Assembly: GCA_017409465.1 (NCBI GenBank)
Contig: JAFQSQ010000010.1
Span: forward strand, 1-64,000
Length of the DNA stretch: 64,000 bases
From: Akkermansia sp.
Lineage (GTDB): Bacteria; Verrucomicrobiota; Verrucomicrobiia; Verrucomicrobiales; Akkermansiaceae
Direction: 5' to 3'
Shown: positions 8,462 through 16,485 of the stretch, one piece after another
Layout of the letters: every line of letters begins with the position of its first letter
Position numbering within the stretch: position 1 is the first letter of the stretch
Translations under genes and position numbers: made by a program
The notes under the pieces: generated by a model
Databases searched by the model: none
What the model was told of the DNA's origin: nothing
The model's input: only the letters and a program-made list of their open reading frames with translations

Positions 8462-8531
8462 TATACACACCTCACTCTCTAATGGCAAGTCAAGAATGGA
8501 ACAAGAAAAACCGCTGCTCACAGGAGTGCAT

Positions 8532-8564
8532 AAAAAAACGCGCCCGACGCATAGCCGGGCACGT
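8532..8564 (-). terminator. terminator of micro-lipoprotein 3
   Basis: An 8-bp stem with one wobble pair and a 9-base loop, followed on the minus strand by T7. Confidence 0.8.
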
Positions 8565-8602
8565 ATGAATGGTAAGTCGGAAGCTGAAGCTTCCTGTCGT
8601 CC

Positions 8603-8722
8603 TTACTTCTTGAGGGGAGCAACCTCAGGAGCGGGAGCGGGAGCGGGAGCCTCAACGGGCTGCTGCTGCTGGCAGGACACGAAGGCGGCGGCCGTAAGGG
8701 CGAGAATAGCGATGGTCTTCAT
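8603..8722 (-). CDS. micro-lipoprotein, paralogue 3
   Basis: 39 residues beginning MKTIAILALTAAAFVSCQQQ. It has the FVSC lipobox (Cys17), four glutamines, a PVEAPAPAPAPEVAP tail and the Lys-Lys end. It is clearly the same family as 3377 and 3689, although 5 kb away and on the other strand. It has a strong promoter (8792) and its own terminator (8532). No start-codon ambiguity. Confidence 0.82.
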   Translation of the reverse strand: MKTIAILALTAAAFVSCQQQQPVEAPAPAPAPEVAPLKK

Positions 8723-8791
8723 AATAATCTTGACTAGTTTTTGATGTTTGAAGTACCCCATCGACCCAGGATAGGCCGCGGGGTGCGACAG

Positions 8792-8819
8792 ATTATACCA
8801 GCATTTTACCGTAAATCAA
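8792..8819 (-). promoter_or_regulatory. strong promoter of micro-lipoprotein 3
   Basis: On the minus strand TTGATT, 16 bases, a perfect TATAAT preceded by TGG (extended -10). The leader is about 65 nt. The sequence predicts high expression of a 39-residue lipoprotein. Confidence 0.8.
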
Positions 8820-8918
8820 GCCTAAAATCACTTATAAATTAGATTTTTTAATTATCTTCCTTCCAAACGAGAGATTACAATAAGCGCAATATACTTATTA
8901 TCAAGCGAATACAAAAAA

Positions 8919-8989
8919 TAGTCTCGCCAGGATTCGAACCTAGACAGAGGGAATCAAAATCCCTAGTGCTACCTTTACACCACGAGACC
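8919..8989 (-). tRNA. tRNA-Gln (anticodon UUG)
   Basis: The minus strand folds into a full cloverleaf: acceptor GGTCTCG/CGAGACT with discriminator A, D stem GTG/CAC, anticodon stem AGGGA/TCCCT around loop TTTTGAT (anticodon TTG), and T arm CTAGG-TTCGAAT-CCTGG. No CCA is encoded, so it needs the CCA-adding enzyme at 39457. A T run follows the 3' end. It reads CAA codons. Confidence 0.95.
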
Positions 8990-9081
8990 ACACGTACCAT
9001 CCGCAGATGGATTGCGGAGGTTTTTTACCACAATGCCACAGCGCAGGCAAGTCCAAAATGCGTATTGCAGAGCAAAAAGCC

Positions 9082-11067
9082 TCAGCGAGCAGCGCGGGCA
9101 GCACGGATGAGCCTGATTTTCTCATCCGAATCACGAGAGCTCTTGCGGGCGGCCTGCAGAACGAAATAGTTGAGCTCGGCACCGGCCTCAATCATACGAC
9201 GCACCGTATCAGCACTGGCGTTGAGCGCAGCACAGCGCAGCGGGGTAGAGCCATTCGCCGAGCGGGCGTTGACGTTGGCTCCGGCAGCCAGCAAACGACG
9301 CACCACGGCATCGTGCCCCTGCGAGGCAGCGAGCATCAGCGGGGTCCACCCATCAGCCGAGGCCGCATCCACATCGGCATCAGCCATCAGCAGAGCCTGC
9401 ACCAGCTTTGTCTTGCCACGTCGGGCAGCAGTCTGCAAGGGAGTCACCCCTTTGGATGAACGCACATTGGGCGAGGCACCGGCAGCCAGAAGCATCTGCA
9501 CCACCTCCAGCTTATTCTGCTGCGCCGCAATCATCAGCGGTGTCCAGTCATTCTTATCAGCAATGTCCACTGCGGCACCACCGGCCAGCAACACCTGCAC
9601 CATCTCACCCTGGCCATGATAAGCAGCCCAGGCAAGCGGCACCAGACCATTGGCAAGCGGGGCGTCAGGACGGGCATCTGCCTGGAGCGCACGCCGTGCA
9701 GCTGCGGCGTCCCCGGCCTTCACCGCCTTGAGTAACTCTGCCGTAGCAGCGGCTACCTTATCCTCGGTCTGCGGCTCTTCCTTAGCGACCGGCTGCGGTG
9801 CGGGCTGCGGTTCTTCCTTGGCTACCGGCTGTGGCGCAGGCTGCGGTTCTTCCTTGGCTACCGGCTGCGGTGCGGGCTGCGGTTCTTCCTTAGCTACCGG
9901 CTGCGGCGCAGGCTGCGGCTCTTCCTTGGCTACCGGCTGCGGTGCGGTCTGCGGCTCTTCCTTAGCGACCGGCTGCGGTGCGGGCTGCGGCTCTTCCTTG
10001 GCTATCGGCAGCGGTGCAGGCTGAGGTTCTTCCTTGGCTACCGGCTGCGGTGCGGGTCTGGGCTTAGCGACAGGTTGTTTCTCCGCAGACTCCAGCAGAG
10101 CCGCCAGTTCGCGGAACCCCTTGGCATCGGCAATCATACGCGCCGTGCGACCATCGCCGCCTTTCACGCAGGGGTCGGCTCCGGCTGTCAGCAATTCACG
10201 CACCACCTGAATGCGTCCGGTGTGGGCAGCATTGATCAGCGCGGTACCGCCATTGCGCCCCAGAGCATCGACCTGTGCACCATGAGCCAACAGCTCGCGC
10301 ACCACCCCGACGTTGCCCGAATAGGCAGCAAACATCAGCGGCGTACCGCCGGTGGGTGCCTTGGCATCCATCCCGGCACCGCCCTCCAGTAACCGCCGGA
10401 CAATCCCGGAGTGCCCCACCTGCACTGCTACAAACAAGGCGGCACGGCCGTTTTCATTGCACGCTTCGACATCGGCGCCTTTCTCCAGCAGGAGCGCTAC
10501 CATATCCTCATAACCGCCTCGGATGGCATATAACAGCGCCGAGCCGCCCACAGTCGCGACCGCGTTCACATCGGCCCCACGCTCCAGTAATACACGCGCC
10601 ACCTCCACACGCCCGAACTGCGCCGCCACAATCAGCGCCGTACCATCGTTGGCGCCCCTGATATCCACACTGGCCTTATGATCCAGCAGCAGATTCGCCA
10701 GATCAGGCTTATTGGAATAGGCGGCAAACATCAGCGGGGTACCGCCGGTACGCGCGCGGACATCGGGGTCGGCTCCGGCTGCAAGAAGCGCCTTGACCGC
10801 TGCCGCCTGCCCATGCTGGACGGCAACCACGAGCGGCGTGTATCCGCCTACCGTAAAGGCGTTCAGCGCGGCACCCTTCTTTGCGGCCTTTTCAATAGCC
10901 GCGCTATCTCCCCGACGAATGGCCTCCATCAGCGATTCCTGCACCGCCGCTGTATCCTGCTGCTGTGCGGCAAGCTCAGGAGCAAGCCCTGTCAGCATAG
11001 GTGCCAGAACCAGAAGAGCACTACAGGCAGTACCCAGGCAGGAGGAGATAGGAGAGCGGTGTTTCAT
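9082..11067 (-). CDS. secreted ankyrin-repeat protein with proline-rich linker
   Basis: 661 residues. A signal peptide (about 1-34, ending ELAA) is followed by a first array of about eight ankyrin repeats (about 45-325). Next comes a low-complexity linker (about 331-435) made of eight near-identical 12-residue units of the type VAKEEPQPAPQP, and then a second array of about six ankyrin repeats (about 440-645). Ankyrin arrays bind proteins; here they are predicted to lie in the periplasm or outside the cell. The repeats are well kept at DNA level. No partner gene is obvious. Confidence 0.88.
   Translation of the reverse strand: MKHRSPISSCLGTACSALLVLAPMLTGLAPELAAQQQDTAAVQESLMEAIRRGDSAAIEKAAKKGAALNAFTVGGYTPLVVAVQHGQAAAVKALLAAGADPDVRARTGGTPLMFAAYSNKPDLANLLLDHKASVDIRGANDGTALIVAAQFGRVEVARVLLERGADVNAVATVGGSALLYAIRGGYEDMVALLLEKGADVEACNENGRAALFVAVQVGHSGIVRRLLEGGAGMDAKAPTGGTPLMFAAYSGNVGVVRELLAHGAQVDALGRNGGTALINAAHTGRIQVVRELLTAGADPCVKGGDGRTARMIADAKGFRELAALLESAEKQPVAKPRPAPQPVAKEEPQPAPLPIAKEEPQPAPQPVAKEEPQTAPQPVAKEEPQPAPQPVAKEEPQPAPQPVAKEEPQPAPQPVAKEEPQPAPQPVAKEEPQTEDKVAAATAELLKAVKAGDAAAARRALQADARPDAPLANGLVPLAWAAYHGQGEMVQVLLAGGAAVDIADKNDWTPLMIAAQQNKLEVVQMLLAAGASPNVRSSKGVTPLQTAARRGKTKLVQALLMADADVDAASADGWTPLMLAASQGHDAVVRRLLAAGANVNARSANGSTPLRCAALNASADTVRRMIEAGAELNYFVLQAARKSSRDSDEKIRLIRAARAAR
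9765..10077 (-). repeat. 36-bp tandem repeat inside the ankyrin gene
   Basis: About eight in-frame 36-bp units encoding VAKEEPQPAPQP-like repeats. Units differ by single bases, so copy number is likely to vary between strains without shifting the frame. Confidence 0.9.
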
Positions 11068-11112
11068 GATACAGAGGGCATACTACCGCATGCCCCCCTG
11101 CCAAGTCAAGGT

Positions 11113-12021
11113 CTAATGCTGTGCGCATGCCAAGTCGGCAGCAATCTGCCGCTGCAGAGCCTCGATGCTTGCAAATCGGAGCTCCGGGCGGATAAAGTGC
11201 AGCAACGCTATCTCCAGGCGCTCTCCGTATACATCGCCCGTCCAATCGACAAAATGCGTTTCGAGACGTATCGGTTTTTCCGACTCATCAATGGTGGGTC
11301 GCAAGCCCAGATTGGCCAGGCCGTGAAGTTTCTGCTCACCCAGGGTGCAAGCGATGGCATAGACACCCATGGGAGGCGTAGCGGCATGCGGAGACAGGGT
11401 GATATTGGCCGTGGGGAAACCGAGGGTGCGGGCCAGATGCTGCCCGTGGGTCACCTCACCGCAGATACTGAAGGGACGCCCCAGCATCGACTCCACCTCA
11501 TCCAGCTTACCGGCAGCCAGCGCCGCGCGGATGCGGCTGGAGCATACTGTCTCTCCCCCCTGCTCCAGCAAAGTCTGCACACAAGCGCGTATCCCGTGGG
11601 ACGCAGCATAGGAACGCACAAAATCCGTATCACCCGCGCCATCACGACCAAAGCGCCAGTTGCTTCCCACCGATATCCCCACCATCGGGCACGACTCACG
11701 CACCCTGTCCAGAAATGCAGCCGGACTGAGCGCCGCCAGCTCACGGGTAAATGGCAGACGCAGCAGAACATCCACCCCAAGGGCAGCCAGCAACTCTGCT
11801 TTCTGCTGCGCGTCCGGCGTCAGGAGCCTCGGCTGAATCTCCGGCCAGAGCAGAGCAAGCGGGTGTTCCTCAAAGGTCAATACCCCACGCAAGGCTCCGG
11901 GAGTATCCGCAGACTCAATCACCCGGCGATGCCCCAGATGCACACCATCGAAAAACCCCATCGCCCAATGAACCGGGCGATTCAGAGCGCGTAAATCATC
12001 AAAGGAACGTAAGATGAGCAT
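11113..12021 (-). CDS. ribF: bifunctional riboflavin kinase / FAD synthetase
   Basis: 302 residues; makes FMN from riboflavin and then FAD. The N-terminal nucleotidyltransferase domain shows GFFDGVHLGH (about residues 22-31) and GSNWRFGRDGAG. The C-terminal riboflavin kinase domain shows GRPFSICGEVTHGQHLARTL, then GFPTANI and a GVYAI strand. It is slightly shorter than the E. coli enzyme but complete. It lies 15 bp beyond truB on the same strand, the usual truB-ribF pairing. Confidence 0.95.
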   Translation of the reverse strand: MLILRSFDDLRALNRPVHWAMGFFDGVHLGHRRVIESADTPGALRGVLTFEEHPLALLWPEIQPRLLTPDAQQKAELLAALGVDVLLRLPFTRELAALSPAAFLDRVRESCPMVGISVGSNWRFGRDGAGDTDFVRSYAASHGIRACVQTLLEQGGETVCSSRIRAALAAGKLDEVESMLGRPFSICGEVTHGQHLARTLGFPTANITLSPHAATPPMGVYAIACTLGEQKLHGLANLGLRPTIDESEKPIRLETHFVDWTGDVYGERLEIALLHFIRPELRFASIEALQRQIAADLACAQH

Positions 12022-12036
12022 GAGCTTTTATCAGGG

Positions 12037-12759
12037 TTAGGTGGGGCAGCGGCGATCAGCCAGCACCTGTTCAGGGGAAAGAAGCCGGGCCAGCAATTCC
12101 TCACGACCGGCGCTTTTGAGCGTGGGCACGTCCACTGCCTGAGAGATATCGAACATCCCGGAGCGGATGCGGCGCAGGGCTGTCAGGTGAGCGCCGCAGC
12201 CAAGTTTCTGCCCGATATCGTGGGCATAGGTGCGCACATAGAATCCTTTGGTGCAGTGGACTTCGAAATCCACCTCAGCCGCCTCCAGATCAATACGCGT
12301 GATGGTGTAATCCAGCACCTCGACATGGCGGGACTTGCGCTCCACCTCCTTACCTTTACGAGCCAGCTTGTAGCATGGGACACCGTTGATTTTGACAGCA
12401 GAGTACATGGGCGGCACCTGCTCGAACGCCCCATGAAAAGCCTCGAATGCCGCCCGGATATCCTCTTCGGTGATACCGGCCGTCGATTTTACCGCGACAA
12501 CCTCACCGTCGGCATCCTGGCTGTTTGTCTCCACCCCCAGCTTCATGGTGGCGGTATAGACCTTGTCCTCGCCCATGAGCATATCCTGCATTTTCGTCGC
12601 CTTACCGATGACCACGATGAGCATCCCCGTAGCCATGGGGTCAAGCGTACCGCAGTGACCCACTTTCTTCGTTTGCAGGATACGGCGGCACAGAGCCACG
12701 GCGTTGTGAGACGTAAAGCCGGGGTCCTTATCAACTAACAAAATACCGGAAGGGAACAT
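12037..12759 (-). CDS. truB: tRNA pseudouridine(55) synthase
   Basis: Converts U55 of the T loop of tRNAs to pseudouridine. 240 residues. The start GILLVDKDPGFTSHNAV is typical, and KKVGHCGTLDPMATGML contains the catalytic aspartate. It is shorter than E. coli TruB (314) and appears to lack most of the C-terminal PUA-like region, as in many short bacterial forms. It is upstream of ribF and downstream of the DHH phosphoesterase, as in the common nusA-infB-rbfA type neighbourhood, though those genes are absent here. Confidence 0.95.
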   Translation of the reverse strand: MFPSGILLVDKDPGFTSHNAVALCRRILQTKKVGHCGTLDPMATGMLIVVIGKATKMQDMLMGEDKVYTATMKLGVETNSQDADGEVVAVKSTAGITEEDIRAAFEAFHGAFEQVPPMYSAVKINGVPCYKLARKGKEVERKSRHVEVLDYTITRIDLEAAEVDFEVHCTKGFYVRTYAHDIGQKLGCGAHLTALRRIRSGMFDISQAVDVPTLKSAGREELLARLLSPEQVLADRRCPT

Positions 12760-12856
12760 AAAAAAATGCAGAATTATTGGGGGATCAGAGGTTAATGGGT
12801 GCCATATTGTTTTGCCGGATTGCGTTCATTTCTGCTATATTCTTAATCCTGAAATC

Positions 12857-13834
12857 TTAATTCTGAAATTCCATCAATTTTTCCCTGATGGCCTTGAGCA
12901 CCTGTTCCCGCACATCCTCCAGTGTGCCTTTCATCCTGATACCGGCAGCCATGGCGTGCCCCCCGCCGCCAAACTGAGCAGCTATCTCTGCTACGTTGAT
13001 ACGCGGGTCTTTCGAGCGCAGCGACATGCGGATACGCCCATCCTCCAAATCCTCGAAAATAACGGAGACGCGCACCCCCTGCACTGTACGGATGATATCA
13101 ACCAGATCCTTGGTATCCTCAAGGCTGATACCCAGTTCGGCCTTTCGTCCACCCGGCATCGAGTAATGCGACAGCGCACCGTCTGACTCCACCACCATAT
13201 GATTGAGCACCTCGCGATTGACCATCAGCGTGGAAAGGGGGATTTCCTGGTAGATACGGCGATTGATATCGCCCACATCGACCCCGGCCTCCAGCAGGTC
13301 AGCCACGGCTCGCATCACCCCGGGAGTAGTCGATGAATACTGAAAGGAGCCGGTATCGGTGCTGATAGCTGTATAGAGAGCTGAGGCTATCGCCGGGGTC
13401 AGCTCCACTGACCAGGAGCGCAGCATCTTATAGATGATGTAGCCACAGGCCGCTTCTCCTCCCTCGATAAAGTGATAGTGGCCGTAGCCACTGTTGGTAC
13501 CGTGGTGGTCGATATTCACAATAGCCGGGAAATCCGCGAAAAGCGCCGCAGCACGGTCGCCCAGACGCTTCCAATCACCTGTATCCACACAGATGAGCAA
13601 ATCAAGCTCAGCCGGCACAAGCTCCGGCAGAGGCCGGATACCCTCGACACCATCCAGAAAGGCATAGCGCGCCGGCACACAATCCTCGTTCCACATACAG
13701 ACGTCCTTGCCCATATCCTGCAGAGCCAGACCCAGAGCCAGAGTCGAGCCGAGGGCATCGCCATCGGGGCGGAAATGCGAGATAATGCCTATATGGTGGT
13801 GCGTCTGTATCAGGGAAAGAAGCGTCTCGTACAT
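12857..13834 (-). CDS. DHH-family phosphoesterase (NrnA-like)
   Basis: 325 residues from the ATG at 13834. The frame is open 105 codons further upstream, but that part is antisense-like and runs into the acyltransferase gene. Motifs: HFRPDGDALGS (metal-binding His/Asp), ICVDTGD, NIDHHGTN (the DHH box) and a C-terminal DHHA1 domain with GGGGHAMAAG. NrnA-type enzymes degrade very short oligoribonucleotides and may remove phosphate from pAp. Linked to truB and ribF, as in many bacteria. No clear ribosome binding site. Confidence 0.9.
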   Translation of the reverse strand: MYETLLSLIQTHHHIGIISHFRPDGDALGSTLALGLALQDMGKDVCMWNEDCVPARYAFLDGVEGIRPLPELVPAELDLLICVDTGDWKRLGDRAAALFADFPAIVNIDHHGTNSGYGHYHFIEGGEAACGYIIYKMLRSWSVELTPAIASALYTAISTDTGSFQYSSTTPGVMRAVADLLEAGVDVGDINRRIYQEIPLSTLMVNREVLNHMVVESDGALSHYSMPGGRKAELGISLEDTKDLVDIIRTVQGVRVSVIFEDLEDGRIRMSLRSKDPRINVAEIAAQFGGGGHAMAAGIRMKGTLEDVREQVLKAIREKLMEFQN

Positions 13835-13884
13835 ATATCTGCGGAGGATTTTAGCACAATCCGCCCCCCATGTCGAGAGCGGGT

Positions 13885-14853
13885 TTAACAACTGAACAGG
13901 AAACGCATCGTCCTCGGAAAACGCTTTTCCAACATGCGATTCAGCAGAGTCAGCACCAGCAGCAGCAGAACCGGTACCCAGACGTTGGCCGCCACATCGA
14001 TGGACGGATAATTGTAGAACACCGCCAGAGCAAACGAGTGCGTGATGTAGCAGAACAGCATGGAGCGACCACAGGCAGCCAGCGCAACCCCCGCCCGCGA
14101 GCACCAATGCTCGATTCCCATCGCGGCCAGCGCATAGAGAAGCGCCCACGCGAGGGATTCCACCGGCAGCGAACAGGAACGCACCGCCACATCCAGCTCG
14201 CGCCCCAGCTTCGGCAGAGCATGTATCTGCACCAGCAGCACCACCGCTGCTACCACCAATACCGCAGCATGCCGCCGCAACCAGCCCGTCAGCTGCTCCG
14301 GGGTCACCGCCGTACGCAGAGAGACACCCAGCACCAGTACCATCATCCAGTCAAAACGAAGGGTGGTATGCTGACTGTGCTCACAGGTGTAGGCAAAGGC
14401 TGCCAACAGTGCCGTCACCAGCCAGGTATGGCGCGGCAGCCAGCGCAGCGCCAATCCTCCGGCTACCAATAGCTGGTAGACTGCCAGGTTCCGCAGGAAC
14501 CACAGGGGAGTATTGTATGCGCCCACGCCTATGCCGAAGACTCGCTCCCAGCTCCAGACGGCTCCGCTTTTCGTGAGCATGTATAAGCCCGCCGACAGAA
14601 ATGACCACAGCACCCACAGCCGGAGCATCCGCCATGCCCGGGCTGCGCAGCGCCCGGCATCGCTCGGCATGAAATAGCCGGCCAGAAAGAAAAACAGGCA
14701 GAGAGCCCCGCCCACCAGGTCGCCGTTCCAGGCCGGAGATTTGCCCGTATGCAGCCAGATGATGAAAAACATGGCGATACAGCGCGCGGCATCGACCCAG
14801 ACGAGCCGAGGGCGCACCGCCGACGAGGGCGAACCTGCAGCACCAGGCATCAT
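13885..14853 (-). CDS. acyltransferase 3 family membrane protein
   Basis: 322 residues with about ten hydrophobic segments. The N-terminal pattern VWVDAARCIAMFFIIWLHTG is that of acyltransferase family 3 (the histidine at about residue 35 is the usual catalytic candidate). These enzymes move acetyl or other acyl groups onto surface sugars or peptidoglycan. It sits 15 bp after ftsZ on the same strand, which hints at a cell-envelope substrate; this is inference. The substrate cannot be read from the sequence. Confidence 0.82.
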   Translation of the reverse strand: MMPGAAGSPSSAVRPRLVWVDAARCIAMFFIIWLHTGKSPAWNGDLVGGALCLFFFLAGYFMPSDAGRCAARAWRMLRLWVLWSFLSAGLYMLTKSGAVWSWERVFGIGVGAYNTPLWFLRNLAVYQLLVAGGLALRWLPRHTWLVTALLAAFAYTCEHSQHTTLRFDWMMVLVLGVSLRTAVTPEQLTGWLRRHAAVLVVAAVVLLVQIHALPKLGRELDVAVRSCSLPVESLAWALLYALAAMGIEHWCSRAGVALAACGRSMLFCYITHSFALAVFYNYPSIDVAANVWVPVLLLLVLTLLNRMLEKRFPRTMRFLFSC

Positions 14854-14868
14854 CCCACAGTACCGGGT

Positions 14869-16455
14869 TTACTCCGGAAACATATCACGCAGGTCGTTGT
14901 AGCGCAGGGAGAAATCGCGCTCCTCTTCCTCATCGCGGTTCAGACGGCGGCGAGAAGCCCCGGGCGCATAGCGCTGGGTATCTGCCGGAGCACTATCCGT
15001 ATCAGCAAACAGACTGCGGACCCGCTCTTCATACTCATCCTCCGTGTCGCGGGGAAGAGTCCCCTGCACCGTCTGCCCATCCAGATTGAAGAAAGACTGG
15101 CTCGCCGTACCATCGAACAGTGAGGGCTCCGGACGCGGCTCTGCCATACTCGGCCGCGGAGAGGGTACCGGCACCGGACGCGGCGCAGGTGCCGGAACTG
15201 CACGGGGCACGGGGACTGCCACCGGACGCGGCTCAGGCATCGCACTACGCGTGAACTCCCGAGGCTCATACCGCACAGCGGCCGGTACCGGTGCTTCTAC
15301 CTCAGGCTCCTCTTCCTCACCGAAGAAGTCATCCTCAGCCTCCTCGACATCATCTGCACTTTCCTCCTGCACCTCATCTTCCTCTTCCGGTTCAGCAGCG
15401 TCGAACACTTCCTCGCTCTCCTCTTCAGTGGGCATGACCTCAGCAGCCGCAGCAGCGGCAGCCGCCTCCTCAGCCAGTGCCAGACGGAACTCACCGGCAT
15501 CCACCGATGCGATGAGGCTCACGCGAATCTCCTCGCCCAGACGCGGCTTGACCGATGCGCCGAAGAAGAAGTTCACTTCCTCATCCGGCAAGGCCTTGCG
15601 GATGGTTTCCATCACGGTGCGCAACTCTGAAAGAGACATATTGCTGCCACCGGCGATATGAACAATCACGGTATGGGCATATCGCAGCGAGTTGTGATAG
15701 GCAACCAGGGGAGACTCCAGAGCAGCCCGCGCAGCATCCTCCGCACGATGAGGGCCATAGCCTATACCGCTGCCGTAGATACAGCGGGAATCGTTGTTGC
15801 GAAGCGTCGAGACCAATTCATCAAGCCCGATGTTAATCAGCCCGGGCGAGTTAGCCAGCATCGGCACTGATGCCGTCGCCTGCGACAACAACGCATTAGC
15901 CTCCTCAAACACGGCCTGAGCCCCATTCCGGCTGCGGAAGAGGTCTTCCATATAGTCGTTCTCAAAGCAGAACACCAGGTCTGATACAGAGGCTATCGTC
16001 TCCAGGGCGCGGTCGGCCTGCTCGCGGCGGCGGCGACCTTCGAAACTGAAGGGCATCACCAGTACCGAGACCAGAAACACCCCGGCCTTGCTGGCCATCT
16101 CGGCCAATACGGGAGCCACACCCGATCCGGTGCCACCGCCCAGTCCCACCACCATCACCAGCAGGCGGGCATCGCGCAGCAACGCCGCGATTTCCTCCCG
16201 GCTCTCCTCGATGGCAAGACGCCCCACCTCAGGGTCACCGCCGGAACCCAGTCCATGGTTCAACCCCGCCCCAAGCTGCAGGAACTCCACGTTACCGATT
16301 TCCCGCCCCAGTCTCTCATCGAGCGACATGATACAGAGGCGCACATTTTCGGCACTGGAACCACTGAAACGCTGCAGGATATTCGCACCGGCACCGCCCA
16401 GACCGACGATGACGATACCATCCTCCTTGCGGGATACGGATTGGTAGGGAAGCAT
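14869..16455 (-). CDS. ftsZ: cell division GTPase FtsZ, divergent
   Basis: 528 residues. The tubulin signature GGGTGSG is at 106-112, a glycine loop GLGGAGAN is at 18-25, and the PFSFEG strand follows. Family traits that differ: the first loop is GLGGAGAN rather than GVGGGGGN, the nucleotide-contacting IPNDRL region reads CFENDYM, and the T7 loop reads NIGLDEL, so the two aspartates expected there are Gly210 and Glu213. After about residue 330 comes a 180-residue acidic then Pro/Arg-rich linker and an unusual tail RYNDLRDMFPE. It lies next to ftsA, so the role in the Z ring is very likely. Confidence 0.93.
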   Translation of the reverse strand: MLPYQSVSRKEDGIVIVGLGGAGANILQRFSGSSAENVRLCIMSLDERLGREIGNVEFLQLGAGLNHGLGSGGDPEVGRLAIEESREEIAALLRDARLLVMVVGLGGGTGSGVAPVLAEMASKAGVFLVSVLVMPFSFEGRRRREQADRALETIASVSDLVFCFENDYMEDLFRSRNGAQAVFEEANALLSQATASVPMLANSPGLINIGLDELVSTLRNNDSRCIYGSGIGYGPHRAEDAARAALESPLVAYHNSLRYAHTVIVHIAGGSNMSLSELRTVMETIRKALPDEEVNFFFGASVKPRLGEEIRVSLIASVDAGEFRLALAEEAAAAAAAAEVMPTEEESEEVFDAAEPEEEDEVQEESADDVEEAEDDFFGEEEEPEVEAPVPAAVRYEPREFTRSAMPEPRPVAVPVPRAVPAPAPRPVPVPSPRPSMAEPRPEPSLFDGTASQSFFNLDGQTVQGTLPRDTEDEYEERVRSLFADTDSAPADTQRYAPGASRRRLNRDEEEERDFSLRYNDLRDMFPE

Positions 16456-16485
16456 ATGGGAAAGTAAGAGTCAGGGGTGAGAGTA

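Noticed and set aside
9765..10077. CRISPR-like regular 36-bp repeats
   Set aside because: The units are contiguous with no spacers, in frame, and encode a proline-rich linker within an ankyrin gene.
13835..14149. A 105-residue N-terminal extension of the DHH phosphoesterase
   Set aside because: The extension is antisense-like Cys/Gly/Leu-rich sequence that overlaps the acyltransferase gene in another frame; the family starts at the ATG used.
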